Part shown: one piece after another, positions 8,397 through 17,664 of the stretch
Layout of the letters: each line of letters begins with the position of its first letter
How positions within the stretch are numbered: position 1 is the first letter of the stretch
Source of the DNA: Candidatus Amoebophilus sp. 36-38
GTDB taxonomy: Bacteria; Bacteroidota; Bacteroidia; Cytophagales; Amoebophilaceae
NCBI GenBank assembly: GCA_001897825.1
Contig: MKUM01000097.1
Span: 1 to 41,378 of the forward strand
DNA length: 41,378 nucleotides
Direction: 5' to 3'
Made by a program: the position numbers and the translations under genes
Notes under the pieces: generated by a model
What the model was told of the DNA's origin: nothing
Database searches by the model: none
The model's input: only the letters and a program-made list of their open reading frames with translations

Positions 8397-10664
8397 ATGA
8401 TCTCTTCTTTGGATTCGCTTAATGAGCGGCAACGTGAGGCCACAGTTAATACGGAAGGGCCTTGTATGATTATTGCAGGTGCGGGTGCAGGTAAAACAAA
8501 GGTACTCACAGCTCGCATTGCTTATTTGATACAAGAAAAAAAAGTAGATCCATTTAAAATACTTGCACTTACCTTTACGAATAAGGCAGCGAATGAAATG
8601 AAAAATCGTATTGAACAAGTAGTAGGTTCAATAGCGAAAAATGTATGGTTAGGTACTTTTCATAGCTGTTTTGCAAGAATCTTAAGAATAGAAGCAGATA
8701 GGATTGGTTATCCATCTAACTTTAGCATCTATGATACGGCTGATAGTAAATCGTTACTCAAGTCTATCATCAAGGAGATGAACTTAGACGATAAAACGTA
8801 TACACCCAACGTAGTGTTGTCACGCATATCATCTGCTAAAAATCGTTTAATTACAGCACAAGAATATTTTAACAACCCCCTATATCGTGAAGATGATGAA
8901 AGTGCCATGAAACCAAGGCTCGGAGAAATCTTTGTAACCTATGCTAAACGCTGTTTCCAGGCTGGTGCAATGGACTTTGATGACATACTTTTAAATACTT
9001 ATTTACTATTTAACCAGCACTTAGATGTTTTATATAAATATCAAGAACGATTTCAATATATGCTTATTGATGAGTTTCAAGATACCAACCTAGCCCAATA
9101 TACCATTATAAAAGATCTAGCAGTTGTCCATAACAATATATGCGTAGTAGGAGATGATGCACAGAGTATTTATGCCTTTAGAGGAGCTAACATACGTAAC
9201 ATTCTAAATTTTGAAAAAGATTATCCGAATCTTGTAATTGTAAAGCTAGAGCAAAATTATCGTTCCACACAGAATATTGTAGAAGCTGCCAATGAAATTA
9301 TCGGTAAGAATCAGTTGCAACTAAAAAAAAATGTTTGGACTGCTAATGAAAGGGGCGAACTGATTGGGCTAATCCGAGCAACTACAGATGCAGAGGAAGG
9401 TAGATTGGTAGCAGCTTCTATTTTTGAAATAAAAGTACAAAATCAGCTTAGAAATGAAGATTTTGCTGTTCTTTATAGGACGAATAGCCAATCAAGAGCC
9501 ATTGAGGAGGCACTTCGCAAAGTAAATCTACCTTATCGCATGTTGGGTGGAATGTCTTTTTATCAAAGAAAAGAAGTTAAAGATTTATTAGCCTATCTAC
9601 GATTCATAGTCAATCATAATGACGAAGAAGCACTGAAACGTATTATCAATGAACCTAAACGAGGAATAGGTCCTAGCAACATTGAAAAAATGATTTTGGT
9701 AGCCAGTGATCATGGTATTTCTTTGTGGGAAGTGATGTGTAATGCTAAAAATTTTTTGAGTGGGCGTGCAGCCGAAGCGGTAGAAGAGTTTGCTGGTATG
9801 ATTCAGGTTATTGCTTTAGAAGTATCTAAAAAAGATGCGTATGAAATAGCTAGTGAAATTGCAAAAAGGTCCGGCTTGCTTAAGTCGCTCTATGAAGATA
9901 AGACAGTCGAAGGGTTAGCCCGCTACGAAAATGTGCAAGAACTTCTAAGTGGTATTAAGGCATTTACTTCGAATCCTGAACAAGCTGATCCTGGCCTAAC
10001 TAACTTTTTACAAGATATCGCTTTGGCTACTAATAGTGAAATAACTGATGAAGATGGCGGGGATAAGATATCTTTAATGACTATACATGCAGCCAAGGGG
10101 CTAGAATTTAAATATGTATACATTGTAGGGATCGAGGAAGACCTTTTCCCTTCTCCACTCATGCTAGGAAGTAAAGAAGATTTAGAAGAAGAAAGAAGAT
10201 TATTTTATGTCGCACTTACTCGCGCCAAAAAGAAAATTTTCTTATCTTATACTATAAGTAGGTATCGTTTTGGGAAATTAAAACAGTGCGAAGTAAGTCG
10301 ATTTATTGGAGAGATAGACCCCATGTACCTACATATGTCCCATGCTACTAATAGATATACTGAAAAATTGAATACGAACTATGCTAAACAGTTTATTAAT
10401 AGCATGCGGCCTATGGCATCCCCAAAACGTGCCAAATTACAACCTGATCCTTCAACCAACATCCAAGCTTTCCAAGCTAGTGATATCACTCAACTTAAAT
10501 CAGGTATGCAGGTAGAACATCCTACGTTTGGTATAGGTAATGTGATAACCATCGAATTAGCAGGGGCACATAAGAAAGCTCGGATTAATTTTTCAGGGTT
10601 AGGTGAAAAGACCTTGTTACTTAGCTTTGCTAAGCTAAAGATTTTAAGCAGTTCTAAGGAATAA
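8397..10664 (+). CDS. uvrD: UvrD/PcrA-type DNA helicase
   Basis: The 755-residue protein is a full-length superfamily 1A 3'-5' DNA helicase. Walker A is AGAGAGKT (27-34, Lys33). Further on come the TFTNKAA motif, GTFHS, the Walker B motif IDEFQDTN, GDDAQSIYAFRGA, QNYRST and, near the C-terminus, VALTRAKKKI. The final 70 residues resemble the PcrA/UvrD C-terminal segment that contacts RNA polymerase. It would unwind DNA in nucleotide-excision repair and remove replication blocks, and uvrC lies elsewhere in the window. The ATG at 8397 places the Q-motif (LNERQREA) at residues 8-15, as in the family. Confidence 0.93.
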   Translation: MISSLDSLNERQREATVNTEGPCMIIAGAGAGKTKVLTARIAYLIQEKKVDPFKILALTFTNKAANEMKNRIEQVVGSIAKNVWLGTFHSCFARILRIEADRIGYPSNFSIYDTADSKSLLKSIIKEMNLDDKTYTPNVVLSRISSAKNRLITAQEYFNNPLYREDDESAMKPRLGEIFVTYAKRCFQAGAMDFDDILLNTYLLFNQHLDVLYKYQERFQYMLIDEFQDTNLAQYTIIKDLAVVHNNICVVGDDAQSIYAFRGANIRNILNFEKDYPNLVIVKLEQNYRSTQNIVEAANEIIGKNQLQLKKNVWTANERGELIGLIRATTDAEEGRLVAASIFEIKVQNQLRNEDFAVLYRTNSQSRAIEEALRKVNLPYRMLGGMSFYQRKEVKDLLAYLRFIVNHNDEEALKRIINEPKRGIGPSNIEKMILVASDHGISLWEVMCNAKNFLSGRAAEAVEEFAGMIQVIALEVSKKDAYEIASEIAKRSGLLKSLYEDKTVEGLARYENVQELLSGIKAFTSNPEQADPGLTNFLQDIALATNSEITDEDGGDKISLMTIHAAKGLEFKYVYIVGIEEDLFPSPLMLGSKEDLEEERRLFYVALTRAKKKIFLSYTISRYRFGKLKQCEVSRFIGEIDPMYLHMSHATNRYTEKLNTNYAKQFINSMRPMASPKRAKLQPDPSTNIQAFQASDITQLKSGMQVEHPTFGIGNVITIELAGAHKKARINFSGLGEKTLLLSFAKLKILSSSKE

Positions 10665-10720
10665 TTTTACATCAGATATTTGTTGTTATAATCATAGATT
10701 GTAAACCATAAAATAAACGC

Positions 10721-11365
10721 ATGCATACGTATAATACGAATCAGGAACCGTTAAGGCTTAAAGAATATGGTAGAAATGTACAAAGATTAGTTACTCAACT
10801 CGAACGAGTGGAAAATAAAACGTTGCGAACTCAGTATGCAGAAGCTATTTTAAAAGTAATGGGAATACTTCATTCAAGTAACGCAAAGCCAACTATTGAG
10901 TATTTACAAAAACGTTGGGATGACCTATTTGTTATTTCTGATTATAAATTAGATATAAATAGTCCTTATCCAGTACCAACTAAAGAGTTAAGTATTAAAA
11001 AGCCTGAGCGTCTAACTTATTCAAAACAACCTATTAAGTATAGGCATTGTGGTCGCCACATAGAGCTCCTTGTTAAAAAGGCTGTAGAAGTTACAGATCC
11101 TACTAAACAAGCTGAGATGGTAATGGGTATAGCCAAGCTTATAAAAAGTTTTAGTGCTATTTGGAATAAAGATAATTTGGATATGAATGCGGTTATGAAT
11201 ATTATTCAGGACTTGGCAGAAGGTAAATTAATTATAGATTTAGAAAAGTTAAAATCAGAGAATAACTTGGCAACGCCAAGTTATAGTATACCTAAAGAAA
11301 AGAAAGAGCAGAGAAAAGCAACGCATAAGAAAAAGAAAGTTAGCTTTGCAACTAAAGCTAAATAA
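10721..11365 (+). CDS. DUF4290 family protein
   Basis: The 214-residue protein matches the Bacteroidota-specific DUF4290 family. The conserved signatures are LKEYGRNVQRLV near residue 12, the segment KRWDDLFVISDYKLDI near 64-79 followed by the Pro-rich SPYPVP, and a second half with YRHCGRHIELLVKKA. The C-terminus is a Lys-rich basic tail of about 25 residues, which suggests nucleic-acid or ribosome contact. The function of the family is unknown. It sits directly upstream of murA, with six bases between its stop and the ATG of murA. This arrangement is common in Bacteroidota and suggests co-transcription. Confidence 0.85.
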   Translation: MHTYNTNQEPLRLKEYGRNVQRLVTQLERVENKTLRTQYAEAILKVMGILHSSNAKPTIEYLQKRWDDLFVISDYKLDINSPYPVPTKELSIKKPERLTYSKQPIKYRHCGRHIELLVKKAVEVTDPTKQAEMVMGIAKLIKSFSAIWNKDNLDMNAVMNIIQDLAEGKLIIDLEKLKSENNLATPSYSIPKEKKEQRKATHKKKKVSFATKAK

Positions 11366-11370
11366 ATGTG

Positions 11371-12684
11371 ATGAGTAAGTTTAGAATACATGGTGGTAAG
11401 CCTCTAAGTGGAACAATTCAACCTCAAGGGTCTAAAAATGAGGCTTTTCAAGTGATGTGTGCTGCGCTGCTTACTACGGAGCCTGTGATAATTCGTAATG
11501 TACCCGACATATTAGATGTACAGGCATTACTCATCGTTTTTGAAATCCTTGGTGTAAATATTCAAAAAATAGACGATCATACGTATTGTTTGCAGGCAGC
11601 AAACATTTCTATAGATGAAATAGATATTTCAAAGTTGAAGGCCGATGCTAGTAAAATTAGAGGTTCTATTCTCATTTTAGGGCCTTTGCTAGCTCGTTTA
11701 CACAAGGCTATTATACCATTACCAGGAGGAGATAAAATTGGTAGAAGACGTCTAGATACTCACTTTTTAGGAATTAGTAAATTGGGGGCGCTCTTTCATT
11801 ATGATGGTCAAAATAATGTCTATGTGGTGAATGCCCAACAACTGCAGGGGGATTATATTTTATTAGATGAAAGCTCTGTAACGGGGACTGCCAATACGAT
11901 TATGGCAGCAGTCCTAGCTAACGGGAAAACTACTATTTATAATGCAGCATGTGAACCGCATGTACAGCAACTATGTAGGATGTTGGTACAGATGGGGGCT
12001 CGTATAGAAGGGATAGGATCTAATCTATTAACGATTGAGGGCGTAGAAACGTTGCACGGAACAGACCACACCATCTTACCAGATATGCTCGAAATTGGTA
12101 GTTTCATTGGACTAGCAGCGATGACGAATTCGGATATAACGATACAAAATGCTTATAGGCCAGACTTGTTAGATCCGGTTTTAGAAAGGTTTCGAAATTT
12201 AGGAGTAAAATTAGAGATTAACCAAACAGATATTACCATACGTCCACAAGCATGTTATGAAGTCCAATCAGGCATACATGCCCACCATATACCAACTTTA
12301 GCAGATGCTATTTGGCCTGGTTTACCTTCAGATTTATTAAGTATCATGTTGGTCACCGCCATCCAGGCAAAGGGTTCTGTACTCATTCATCAAAAGATGT
12401 ATGAGAGTCGCTTATTTTTTGTAGATAACCTGATTGAGATGGGAGCAAAGCTTGTACTTTGTGACCCACATCGCGTGCATGTGGTCGGTCTTAATAGATC
12501 TTGTATGCTTAGAGGTATACGCATGACTTCACCGGATATTCGGGCAGGTATAGCACTTTTGATTGCAGCCCTGTCGGCAGAAGGAGAGAGCGTCATCGAA
12601 CACATACAGCAAATCGATAGGGGATATGAAAAAATTGAGACTAGGCTACAAAAGCTAGGTGCTGATATAGAACGAATAGATTAG
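11371..12684 (+). CDS. murA: UDP-N-acetylglucosamine 1-carboxyvinyltransferase (MurA)
   Basis: MurA transfers enolpyruvate from phosphoenolpyruvate to UDP-GlcNAc, the first committed step of peptidoglycan synthesis in the cytoplasm. The 437-residue sequence has the GSKNEA motif with Lys22 and Asn23 and the LPGGDKIGRR loop. In that loop Asp121 replaces the cysteine (Cys115 in E. coli) that fosfomycin alkylates; Asp variants are active and fosfomycin-resistant in other bacteria. A GTG codon directly precedes the ATG at 11371; I chose the ATG. Co-transcription with the DUF4290 gene is likely. Retaining murA suggests some peptidoglycan or lipid II synthesis, but other mur genes are not in the window. 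Confidence 0.94.
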   Translation: MSKFRIHGGKPLSGTIQPQGSKNEAFQVMCAALLTTEPVIIRNVPDILDVQALLIVFEILGVNIQKIDDHTYCLQAANISIDEIDISKLKADASKIRGSILILGPLLARLHKAIIPLPGGDKIGRRRLDTHFLGISKLGALFHYDGQNNVYVVNAQQLQGDYILLDESSVTGTANTIMAAVLANGKTTIYNAACEPHVQQLCRMLVQMGARIEGIGSNLLTIEGVETLHGTDHTILPDMLEIGSFIGLAAMTNSDITIQNAYRPDLLDPVLERFRNLGVKLEINQTDITIRPQACYEVQSGIHAHHIPTLADAIWPGLPSDLLSIMLVTAIQAKGSVLIHQKMYESRLFFVDNLIEMGAKLVLCDPHRVHVVGLNRSCMLRGIRMTSPDIRAGIALLIAALSAEGESVIEHIQQIDRGYEKIETRLQKLGADIERID

Positions 12685-12724
12685 TGGAGGTTTCAGAATA
12701 AGTCTCTTAATGGATCTCCTCGCC

Positions 12725-12752
12725 ATCAGAGTCACTTGAAAAGGACTCTGAT
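12725..12752. repeat. Hairpin repeat, TCAGAGTC family
   Basis: A perfect 9-bp stem (ATCAGAGTC / GACTCTGAT) with a 10-nt loop, preceded by TCCTCGCC. It lies in the convergent gap between murA and hslV. Related copies are at 13468, 13515 and 18776. Confidence 0.65.
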
Positions 12753-12763
12753 AGGTGCTGACA

Positions 12764-12783
12764 CACAAGCCAGAAGGCTTGCG
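12764..12783. repeat. Hairpin repeat, GCGCAAG family
   Basis: An 8-position stem (CACAAGCC / GGCTTGCG, loop AGAA) with one A-C mismatch. Read on the - strand the stem is CGCAAGCC / GGCTTGTG, with a G-T pair at the same place as in the copies at 19170 and 36331. Confidence 0.5.
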
Positions 12784-12803
12784 CTAGAAACAAGGAAAGA
12801 GCC

Positions 12804-13346
12804 CTATTGACTTAATTTTTCAATAACCAAATTATGATTGGTATAGATACACACATCTGCAGCAATATGTAGACTAGCCTTAACTATCTCTTCTGCACTT
12901 AAATGGGGAGCATGTTTTTTAAGCGCGATGGCTGCTGACTGGGCATACATGCTACCAGAACCTATTGAAACAATTTTGTTATCTGGTTCAAGTACATCTC
13001 CTGTACCAGAAATAAGTAATAGCTCCTCTTTGTTGACTGCTACAAGCATGGCCTCCAATCTTCTCAAGTACCTATCTGTTCGCCAGTCTTTGGCAAGCTC
13101 TATGGCTGAGCGTTTCATATTGCCTGAATAACGTTGAAGCTTTTCGTCAAATAGGTCTAGTAGCGTGAAAGCATCTGCAGTGGAGCCGGCAAATCCTGTT
13201 AAAACTTTTCCATCTAGCAGTTTTCTTATTTTGTTTACGTTGCTTTTAGCTACTGTGTTGCCTATAGTTGCTTGCCCATCTGCCCCAATGGCTACTTCAT
13301 TGTTATGCATCACAGCAATAACGGTGGTTGATTTGATTTCGGTCAT
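12804..13346 (-). CDS. hslV: ATP-dependent protease peptidase subunit HslV
   Basis: HslV (ClpQ) is the proteasome-like peptidase of the HslUV complex, a cytosolic double ring that degrades misfolded proteins delivered by the ATPase HslU. The 180-residue product has a six-residue propeptide (MTEIKS) before the catalytic Thr7 of TTVIAV. It also has the family signatures GADGQATIGNTV, GFAGSTADAFTL and AKDWRTDR, and ends in CIYTNHNLVIEKL. Length is normal. hslU is not adjacent: the next gene on this strand is murA, convergent and across a hairpin-rich gap. Its partner must therefore be elsewhere or absent. Confidence 0.93.
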   Translation of the reverse strand: MTEIKSTTVIAVMHNNEVAIGADGQATIGNTVAKSNVNKIRKLLDGKVLTGFAGSTADAFTLLDLFDEKLQRYSGNMKRSAIELAKDWRTDRYLRRLEAMLVAVNKEELLLISGTGDVLEPDNKIVSIGSGSMYAQSAAIALKKHAPHLSAEEIVKASLHIAADVCIYTNHNLVIEKLSQ

Positions 13347-13467
13347 ATATTTAATCTTAAGTTTTTTAATAGTATCGTATCTAGGACATCTAAAGTTTGT
13401 ATGCTAAGCTAAAAAAGATCCTCAATTTATAATAGAGTTCCTTCGAAACCATCGCCTTTTTCCTCGT

Positions 13468-13488
13468 CCTCAGAGTCGGACTCTGAGG
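13468..13488. repeat. Palindrome, TCAGAGTC family
   Basis: CCTCAGAGTC and GACTCTGAGG form a perfect 10-bp palindrome around a single G. It is flanked by TCCTCGT and AAACCA, which also flank the next copy. Confidence 0.7.
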
Positions 13489-13514
13489 AAACCATGTTCC
13501 GAAGTTTTCCTCGC

Positions 13515-13545
13515 CCTCAGAGTCACCCGTTAGGGGACTCTGAGG
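13515..13545. repeat. Hairpin repeat, TCAGAGTC family
   Basis: The same 10-bp arms as at 13468, separated by an 11-nt loop and in the same flanking context (TCCTCGC before, AAACCA after). The two copies form a direct repeat in the gap between pdhC and hslV. Confidence 0.7.
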
Positions 13546-13574
13546 AAACCAACTACCACCCTACATGTTATTTA

Positions 13575-14837
13575 TTATACCAACAACCTCAACGGATCTT
13601 GCAATAATTCTTTTAGCGTCTTTAAAAATGCAGCTCCCACTGCGCCATCCACGACACGATGATCACATGTTAAAGTTGCTTTCATCATATGTCCAGACAC
13701 GATAGCACCTTCTTTTACAATGGGAACTTCTTTGATCTCGCCTACGGCCAGTATACAGGCAGCAGGTGGATTAATAATAGAAGTAAAAGATTCAACCCCA
13801 AGCATACCTAAATTGGATATGGTAAATGTGGCTCCTTCCCAGTCAGCAGGTTGTAGTTGCTTATTATCTGCTTTTTGAGTTAATAGCTTGACTTCGGTTG
13901 CTATCTGAGATAGTGATTTATGGTCTGCAAACCGTATGATAGGTACCAATAGGCCTTCATCTACGGACATAGCAACACCAATATGTATGTGCTTGTTATA
14001 TCGAATATTATCACCCAGCCAAGCTGTATTTATTTGTGGATGTTGTCTGATGGCTGTAGCAACAGCTTTAATAATAATATCGTTAAAGGTTATTTTAACA
14101 GTCGAATATTGATTTAGATTAGCTCGTGAAGCTACTATCTTATCCATGTTGACCGATATGGTCAGATAAAAATGAGGAGCTACAGATTTACTTTCTGTAA
14201 GTCGTTTCGCAATGGTCTTACGCATTTGCGAGACAGGAATTAGCTCATAAGCTTCCTGTAAAATAGGGAAAGCTGTTGTTGACAAACTACCACTGGTTGC
14301 TGGCTGCAGATTGGCCAAGTCTTCTATATCTTTTTTAATGATTCTGCCCCCTTCTCCTGTGCCTTGAATGGTAGTGAGATCATATCCTTGAGCTTTAGCC
14401 ATCTTTTTTGCTAAAGGAGAAGCTAGTACGCGCCCGCTGTTGGATGGAACCGGTGTATGTTGTATAGACTGTACGGTTGGCTCAATGAAGGAAGAATCAG
14501 CAGTAGAAGGGGATGGTTCAGGTGCCGTTATTTTATTAGTACTTATTTGGCTAGACGATTCTTGCTGTATTTGTTGCAAGAGCGTGCTAATATCTTCATT
14601 GGGCTTACCAATAATGGCAATGATACCATTAATCGGTACAGCTTGTTTTTCCTGTATGCTAATGTGGAGTAAGGTGCCTGATTGATAAGCTTCTAGCTCC
14701 ATCGTAGCTTTATCCGTTTCTACTTCTGCTAGCGTATCTCCGGACTTTACCGTATCTCCTACTTTTTTGAGCCAAGTGGCGATTACACCTTCTACCATGG
14801 TATCGCTCATTTTGGGCATCCTGATTACTTCTGCCAT
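13575..14837 (-). CDS. pdhC: Dihydrolipoyl acetyltransferase, E2 of pyruvate dehydrogenase
   Basis: This E2 core subunit moves acetyl groups from E1 through a swinging lipoyl arm to CoA. The 420-residue chain has one lipoyl domain (1-78, lipoylated Lys43 in ETDKATME), a Pro/Ser-rich linker, and an E3-binding domain (about 136-174, SPLAKKMA...GTGEGGRIIKKDI). The catalytic domain follows (about 195-420) with the active site DHRVVDG (392-398, His393, Asp397). The frame is open 34 residues upstream, which would overlap the preceding gene and add an AT-rich non-conserved leader. The ATG at 14837 gives the standard start MAEVIRMPKMSD. E1 and E3 genes are not in the window. Pyruvate is the likely substrate, judged by similarity to PdhC. 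Confidence 0.92.
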   Translation of the reverse strand: MAEVIRMPKMSDTMVEGVIATWLKKVGDTVKSGDTLAEVETDKATMELEAYQSGTLLHISIQEKQAVPINGIIAIIGKPNEDISTLLQQIQQESSSQISTNKITAPEPSPSTADSSFIEPTVQSIQHTPVPSNSGRVLASPLAKKMAKAQGYDLTTIQGTGEGGRIIKKDIEDLANLQPATSGSLSTTAFPILQEAYELIPVSQMRKTIAKRLTESKSVAPHFYLTISVNMDKIVASRANLNQYSTVKITFNDIIIKAVATAIRQHPQINTAWLGDNIRYNKHIHIGVAMSVDEGLLVPIIRFADHKSLSQIATEVKLLTQKADNKQLQPADWEGATFTISNLGMLGVESFTSIINPPAACILAVGEIKEVPIVKEGAIVSGHMMKATLTCDHRVVDGAVGAAFLKTLKELLQDPLRLLV

Positions 14838-14901
14838 ATTTCCTAAAGTTGGTAGTTGAAAATAATAATAAAAGTTAAAAATAAGCTTTTGCCTAGAAAT
14901 T

Positions 14902-17646
14902 TTATTCAAAAAATGGATTATAATCCATTTTTTTATCATTTATCTTATACAAAAGACTGAATCCCACCTTACCCCAAGGAATATCCATAATTAGATCTAT
15001 ACCTATTACATGTAAAGGCCACTTAACCACTGAGGTGTAAACTTGATCATAAAATATATTGGCTCTTAAACGCTGTAAAAAAGCAAGAGGGAAGTGTTCT
15101 AAATCAAGATATGCAATAGGGAAAGCATAATCTATACTTGTCTTGATTGGATACTTAACACGCTTGTCCTCGTGCTCACTAACTTCCATAGCATTATTAA
15201 ATGCAATGGGGCTTCTATATTTTTTATATAGACTACTTATTCCTACTCGTAGTGAATGATGACTAAATAACCCAGGGAAATATAGTTTAACCCTTGAACC
15301 ATATATTGATTTATATCGTAGATTTCTATGATTTGGATAGGGAGTATGTGTATAACTAACTAAAAGTTCTTGGCCCCAAGGGGTATATATATCCCTTGGA
15401 CTTGTTGGGAAACTTCTAGAGAAATGAGCTGTATAATTTTGGGTATACTTCCATGTATTTTGAGGATTAGCATCATCAAATTCACTCGTAGTACTTGCCA
15501 CCAAGGTGTAGGTATATTCTCCATAAGTCCATACAAAGGGACATGCTAAATTAATGATTAATTCTTTTGATAGATTACGCTTATATCCCTCTTGAGTTAA
15601 TTTGTTTCGTAAAAGGCTGCCCTGAATAGTTATAAGAGGTTTCCAGCGTTTGTAAGTGAAAGATGTAAATAATCTTTCTTGCTTCTTATTCGCTAAAATT
15701 CCTCCTATTCTCCATTCTGTCCTACTTAATATATCTTTTAGTATCAAACTTAATCCTAACTCCTTCTTTTTATGGTTCAAAACTATTCTGTCCAAATTCA
15801 AAATAAAATTAAGGTTTTCCCAAGGTTTATGATCTGTAACTTGGTATATGCTATCTGGAATATGTTTTAAAATATCAGAATTATTTTCCTGTGTTATTAA
15901 TGGTTCGTAGTAACGAATGGATCTATCTTCTACCTGTTCAATAGGTGTCCATTGTATGGAATCTAAGGGTATGCGCACAGGATCCATGCCACCTCTCCCA
16001 AAATCATTGTATAACAGCCATTTACCATCCGCTGAAATAGCCGGATTGTAGGCGCCATATTTACTAGATGTAACTTGTAATCGTTGCTTGGTTTTTAGGT
16101 TTATTGCATAGATATTATCGATTCCACTATAAGCACTGTTGTAGTAGATGAAATGATCATGGACTATAGGACAACCTATGAGTTCTTCGGTATGCGGCAT
16201 TATATCTTCATGGGCGCCTGTTTCTAGATGAATAAGGGTAATCGTAGCTTTGCTATGTGCATGTTTTACTGCTACGATGTGTTTCCCGTCAGATGACCAG
16301 GTAGGAGTGAGATAATAATAATTCTCAGGGTTAGGAAATACATGTAAAAGTTTTCCATTTTCTGCATCCAATAAAACAATCCGATGATGATAAGTTACAT
16401 CTGTTTCAAAAGCAACTAGTTGCCTAGCATCAGGGGATAAACTAACCGCACTATACCTGCTGTGGCTAACAAGCCTCTTAAATTGTTTGGTTTCAATATG
16501 ATAAGATTGAATGGCTGTATAAGCTTTCTTTTGCCAGCTTATTGCAGGCATATTTTCTATCCAGACTAGCTTGTTCTTGGCTACTGAAAATTTTGTATCT
16601 GAATTTAGAGAAGTTGGCGTACAGATTATATGCTCTTGTGCTTGGTCATCAATCTTTACAAATTGAGGTGGGGTACTTATGCCTGATTTAAGTACTATAA
16701 TACCTTCCTGATTTGATTGGGGGTAACGATAGTCTGTATAATCTTCGGAGGTTCGATGATGTATAGGTTGAGCGGATGTAATTTTTAGCCCTTTTAACTG
16801 GTTAGTCCATAGCTGTTTAAGCTCTACATTTGCATCTCGATAGATTTGTGCTGGAAATCTACCTGTCAATTTTTTACACCTGGTATATAAAGCAAATGGA
16901 TCGATAATTTCCATAAACATACCTCTCTGTAGTAATTTACTAATAATATCAGCCCCATATTTTCTCTTAAGATAGGTGGTCATAAAATATCCCAGTCGGT
17001 AATCGTCTGGAAGCTGATGTTTGTAGGAACCTACAAGTTGTTTATAATAACTAAGTCCGCCACGTTCTAGCAAGTTAATTTTATATAATATCTCAAAGTA
17101 AGGACTTCTTCCCCTACCCCCCTTAGACAATGCTGTTTCTGCTCCCACTGCGTCCCCTTCCAGAAGCGAATGCCAGTCAGGAATTAAAAAAGTTAGGCTA
17201 AAATTTTTCAGCATCATGATTATGTTATGCTGGGCTACATGCCTTAATTCATGTATAGCTAGTAGATTGAGCCAATCATTTGTAGGTAAGAAGTTATAAT
17301 CTTGGGGCGGAAAAGTATAAAATTCTACTCTAGAAGGTGATTCGAAGCTAGTAAATCCATTCGATATGGCTATTTGGTTTCTTAATATAATTGGAATACG
17401 TTTGGGGGAGACATGAAGCGTTTTGCTCACCGGTACGTACAATGCTTCTAAAGTATTTGCCATTCGTTGTGCTTCACGAACCATGTTAGGCAAAAATAGA
17501 ATGTCATAATGGGGGGTACGAATACATTGCCATCGCTCACTAGCCTTAGCATTTACTACCGAGCTAGGTAGCATACATAAGGTTGCAAGTGCTCCGATAA
17601 GTAGAAAAGGGAATTTTTTTCTTGTTAAACGAAAATTCAATAGCAT
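14902..17646 (-). CDS. Secreted peptidase-MA-like / TolB-type propeller / barrel protein
   Basis: The 914-residue product has a signal peptide (cleavage near residue 34, VNAKA). A metallopeptidase-like domain follows with HELRH (132-136) and Glu163 in an EGDAVGAE segment, as in gluzincin zinc sites of the peptidase MA group. Between about 280 and 590 there are repeated PD40/TolB-like blades (SPDARQLVAF, SSDGKHIVAV, SADGKWLLYN). From about 640 on, alternating hydrophobic and aromatic strands end close to a terminal Phe, consistent with an outer-membrane barrel. The protein is probably at or in the outer membrane. Similar three-part proteins occur in Bacteroidota without a known substrate. It starts 18 bases after the LptF/G permease gene, so the two are probably one operon. 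Whether the zinc site is active cannot be judged from the sequence. Confidence 0.7.
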   Translation of the reverse strand: MLLNFRLTRKKFPFLLIGALATLCMLPSSVVNAKASERWQCIRTPHYDILFLPNMVREAQRMANTLEALYVPVSKTLHVSPKRIPIILRNQIAISNGFTSFESPSRVEFYTFPPQDYNFLPTNDWLNLLAIHELRHVAQHNIIMMLKNFSLTFLIPDWHSLLEGDAVGAETALSKGGRGRSPYFEILYKINLLERGGLSYYKQLVGSYKHQLPDDYRLGYFMTTYLKRKYGADIISKLLQRGMFMEIIDPFALYTRCKKLTGRFPAQIYRDANVELKQLWTNQLKGLKITSAQPIHHRTSEDYTDYRYPQSNQEGIIVLKSGISTPPQFVKIDDQAQEHIICTPTSLNSDTKFSVAKNKLVWIENMPAISWQKKAYTAIQSYHIETKQFKRLVSHSRYSAVSLSPDARQLVAFETDVTYHHRIVLLDAENGKLLHVFPNPENYYYLTPTWSSDGKHIVAVKHAHSKATITLIHLETGAHEDIMPHTEELIGCPIVHDHFIYYNSAYSGIDNIYAINLKTKQRLQVTSSKYGAYNPAISADGKWLLYNDFGRGGMDPVRIPLDSIQWTPIEQVEDRSIRYYEPLITQENNSDILKHIPDSIYQVTDHKPWENLNFILNLDRIVLNHKKKELGLSLILKDILSRTEWRIGGILANKKQERLFTSFTYKRWKPLITIQGSLLRNKLTQEGYKRNLSKELIINLACPFVWTYGEYTYTLVASTTSEFDDANPQNTWKYTQNYTAHFSRSFPTSPRDIYTPWGQELLVSYTHTPYPNHRNLRYKSIYGSRVKLYFPGLFSHHSLRVGISSLYKKYRSPIAFNNAMEVSEHEDKRVKYPIKTSIDYAFPIAYLDLEHFPLAFLQRLRANIFYDQVYTSVVKWPLHVIGIDLIMDIPWGKVGFSLLYKINDKKMDYNPFFE

Positions 17647-17664
17647 GTGTAAAACTTTAAAAGA

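Noticed and set aside
14838-14939. N-terminal extension of PdhC overlapping the upstream gene
   Set aside because: AT-rich, non-conserved leader; the standard E2 start is at 14837.
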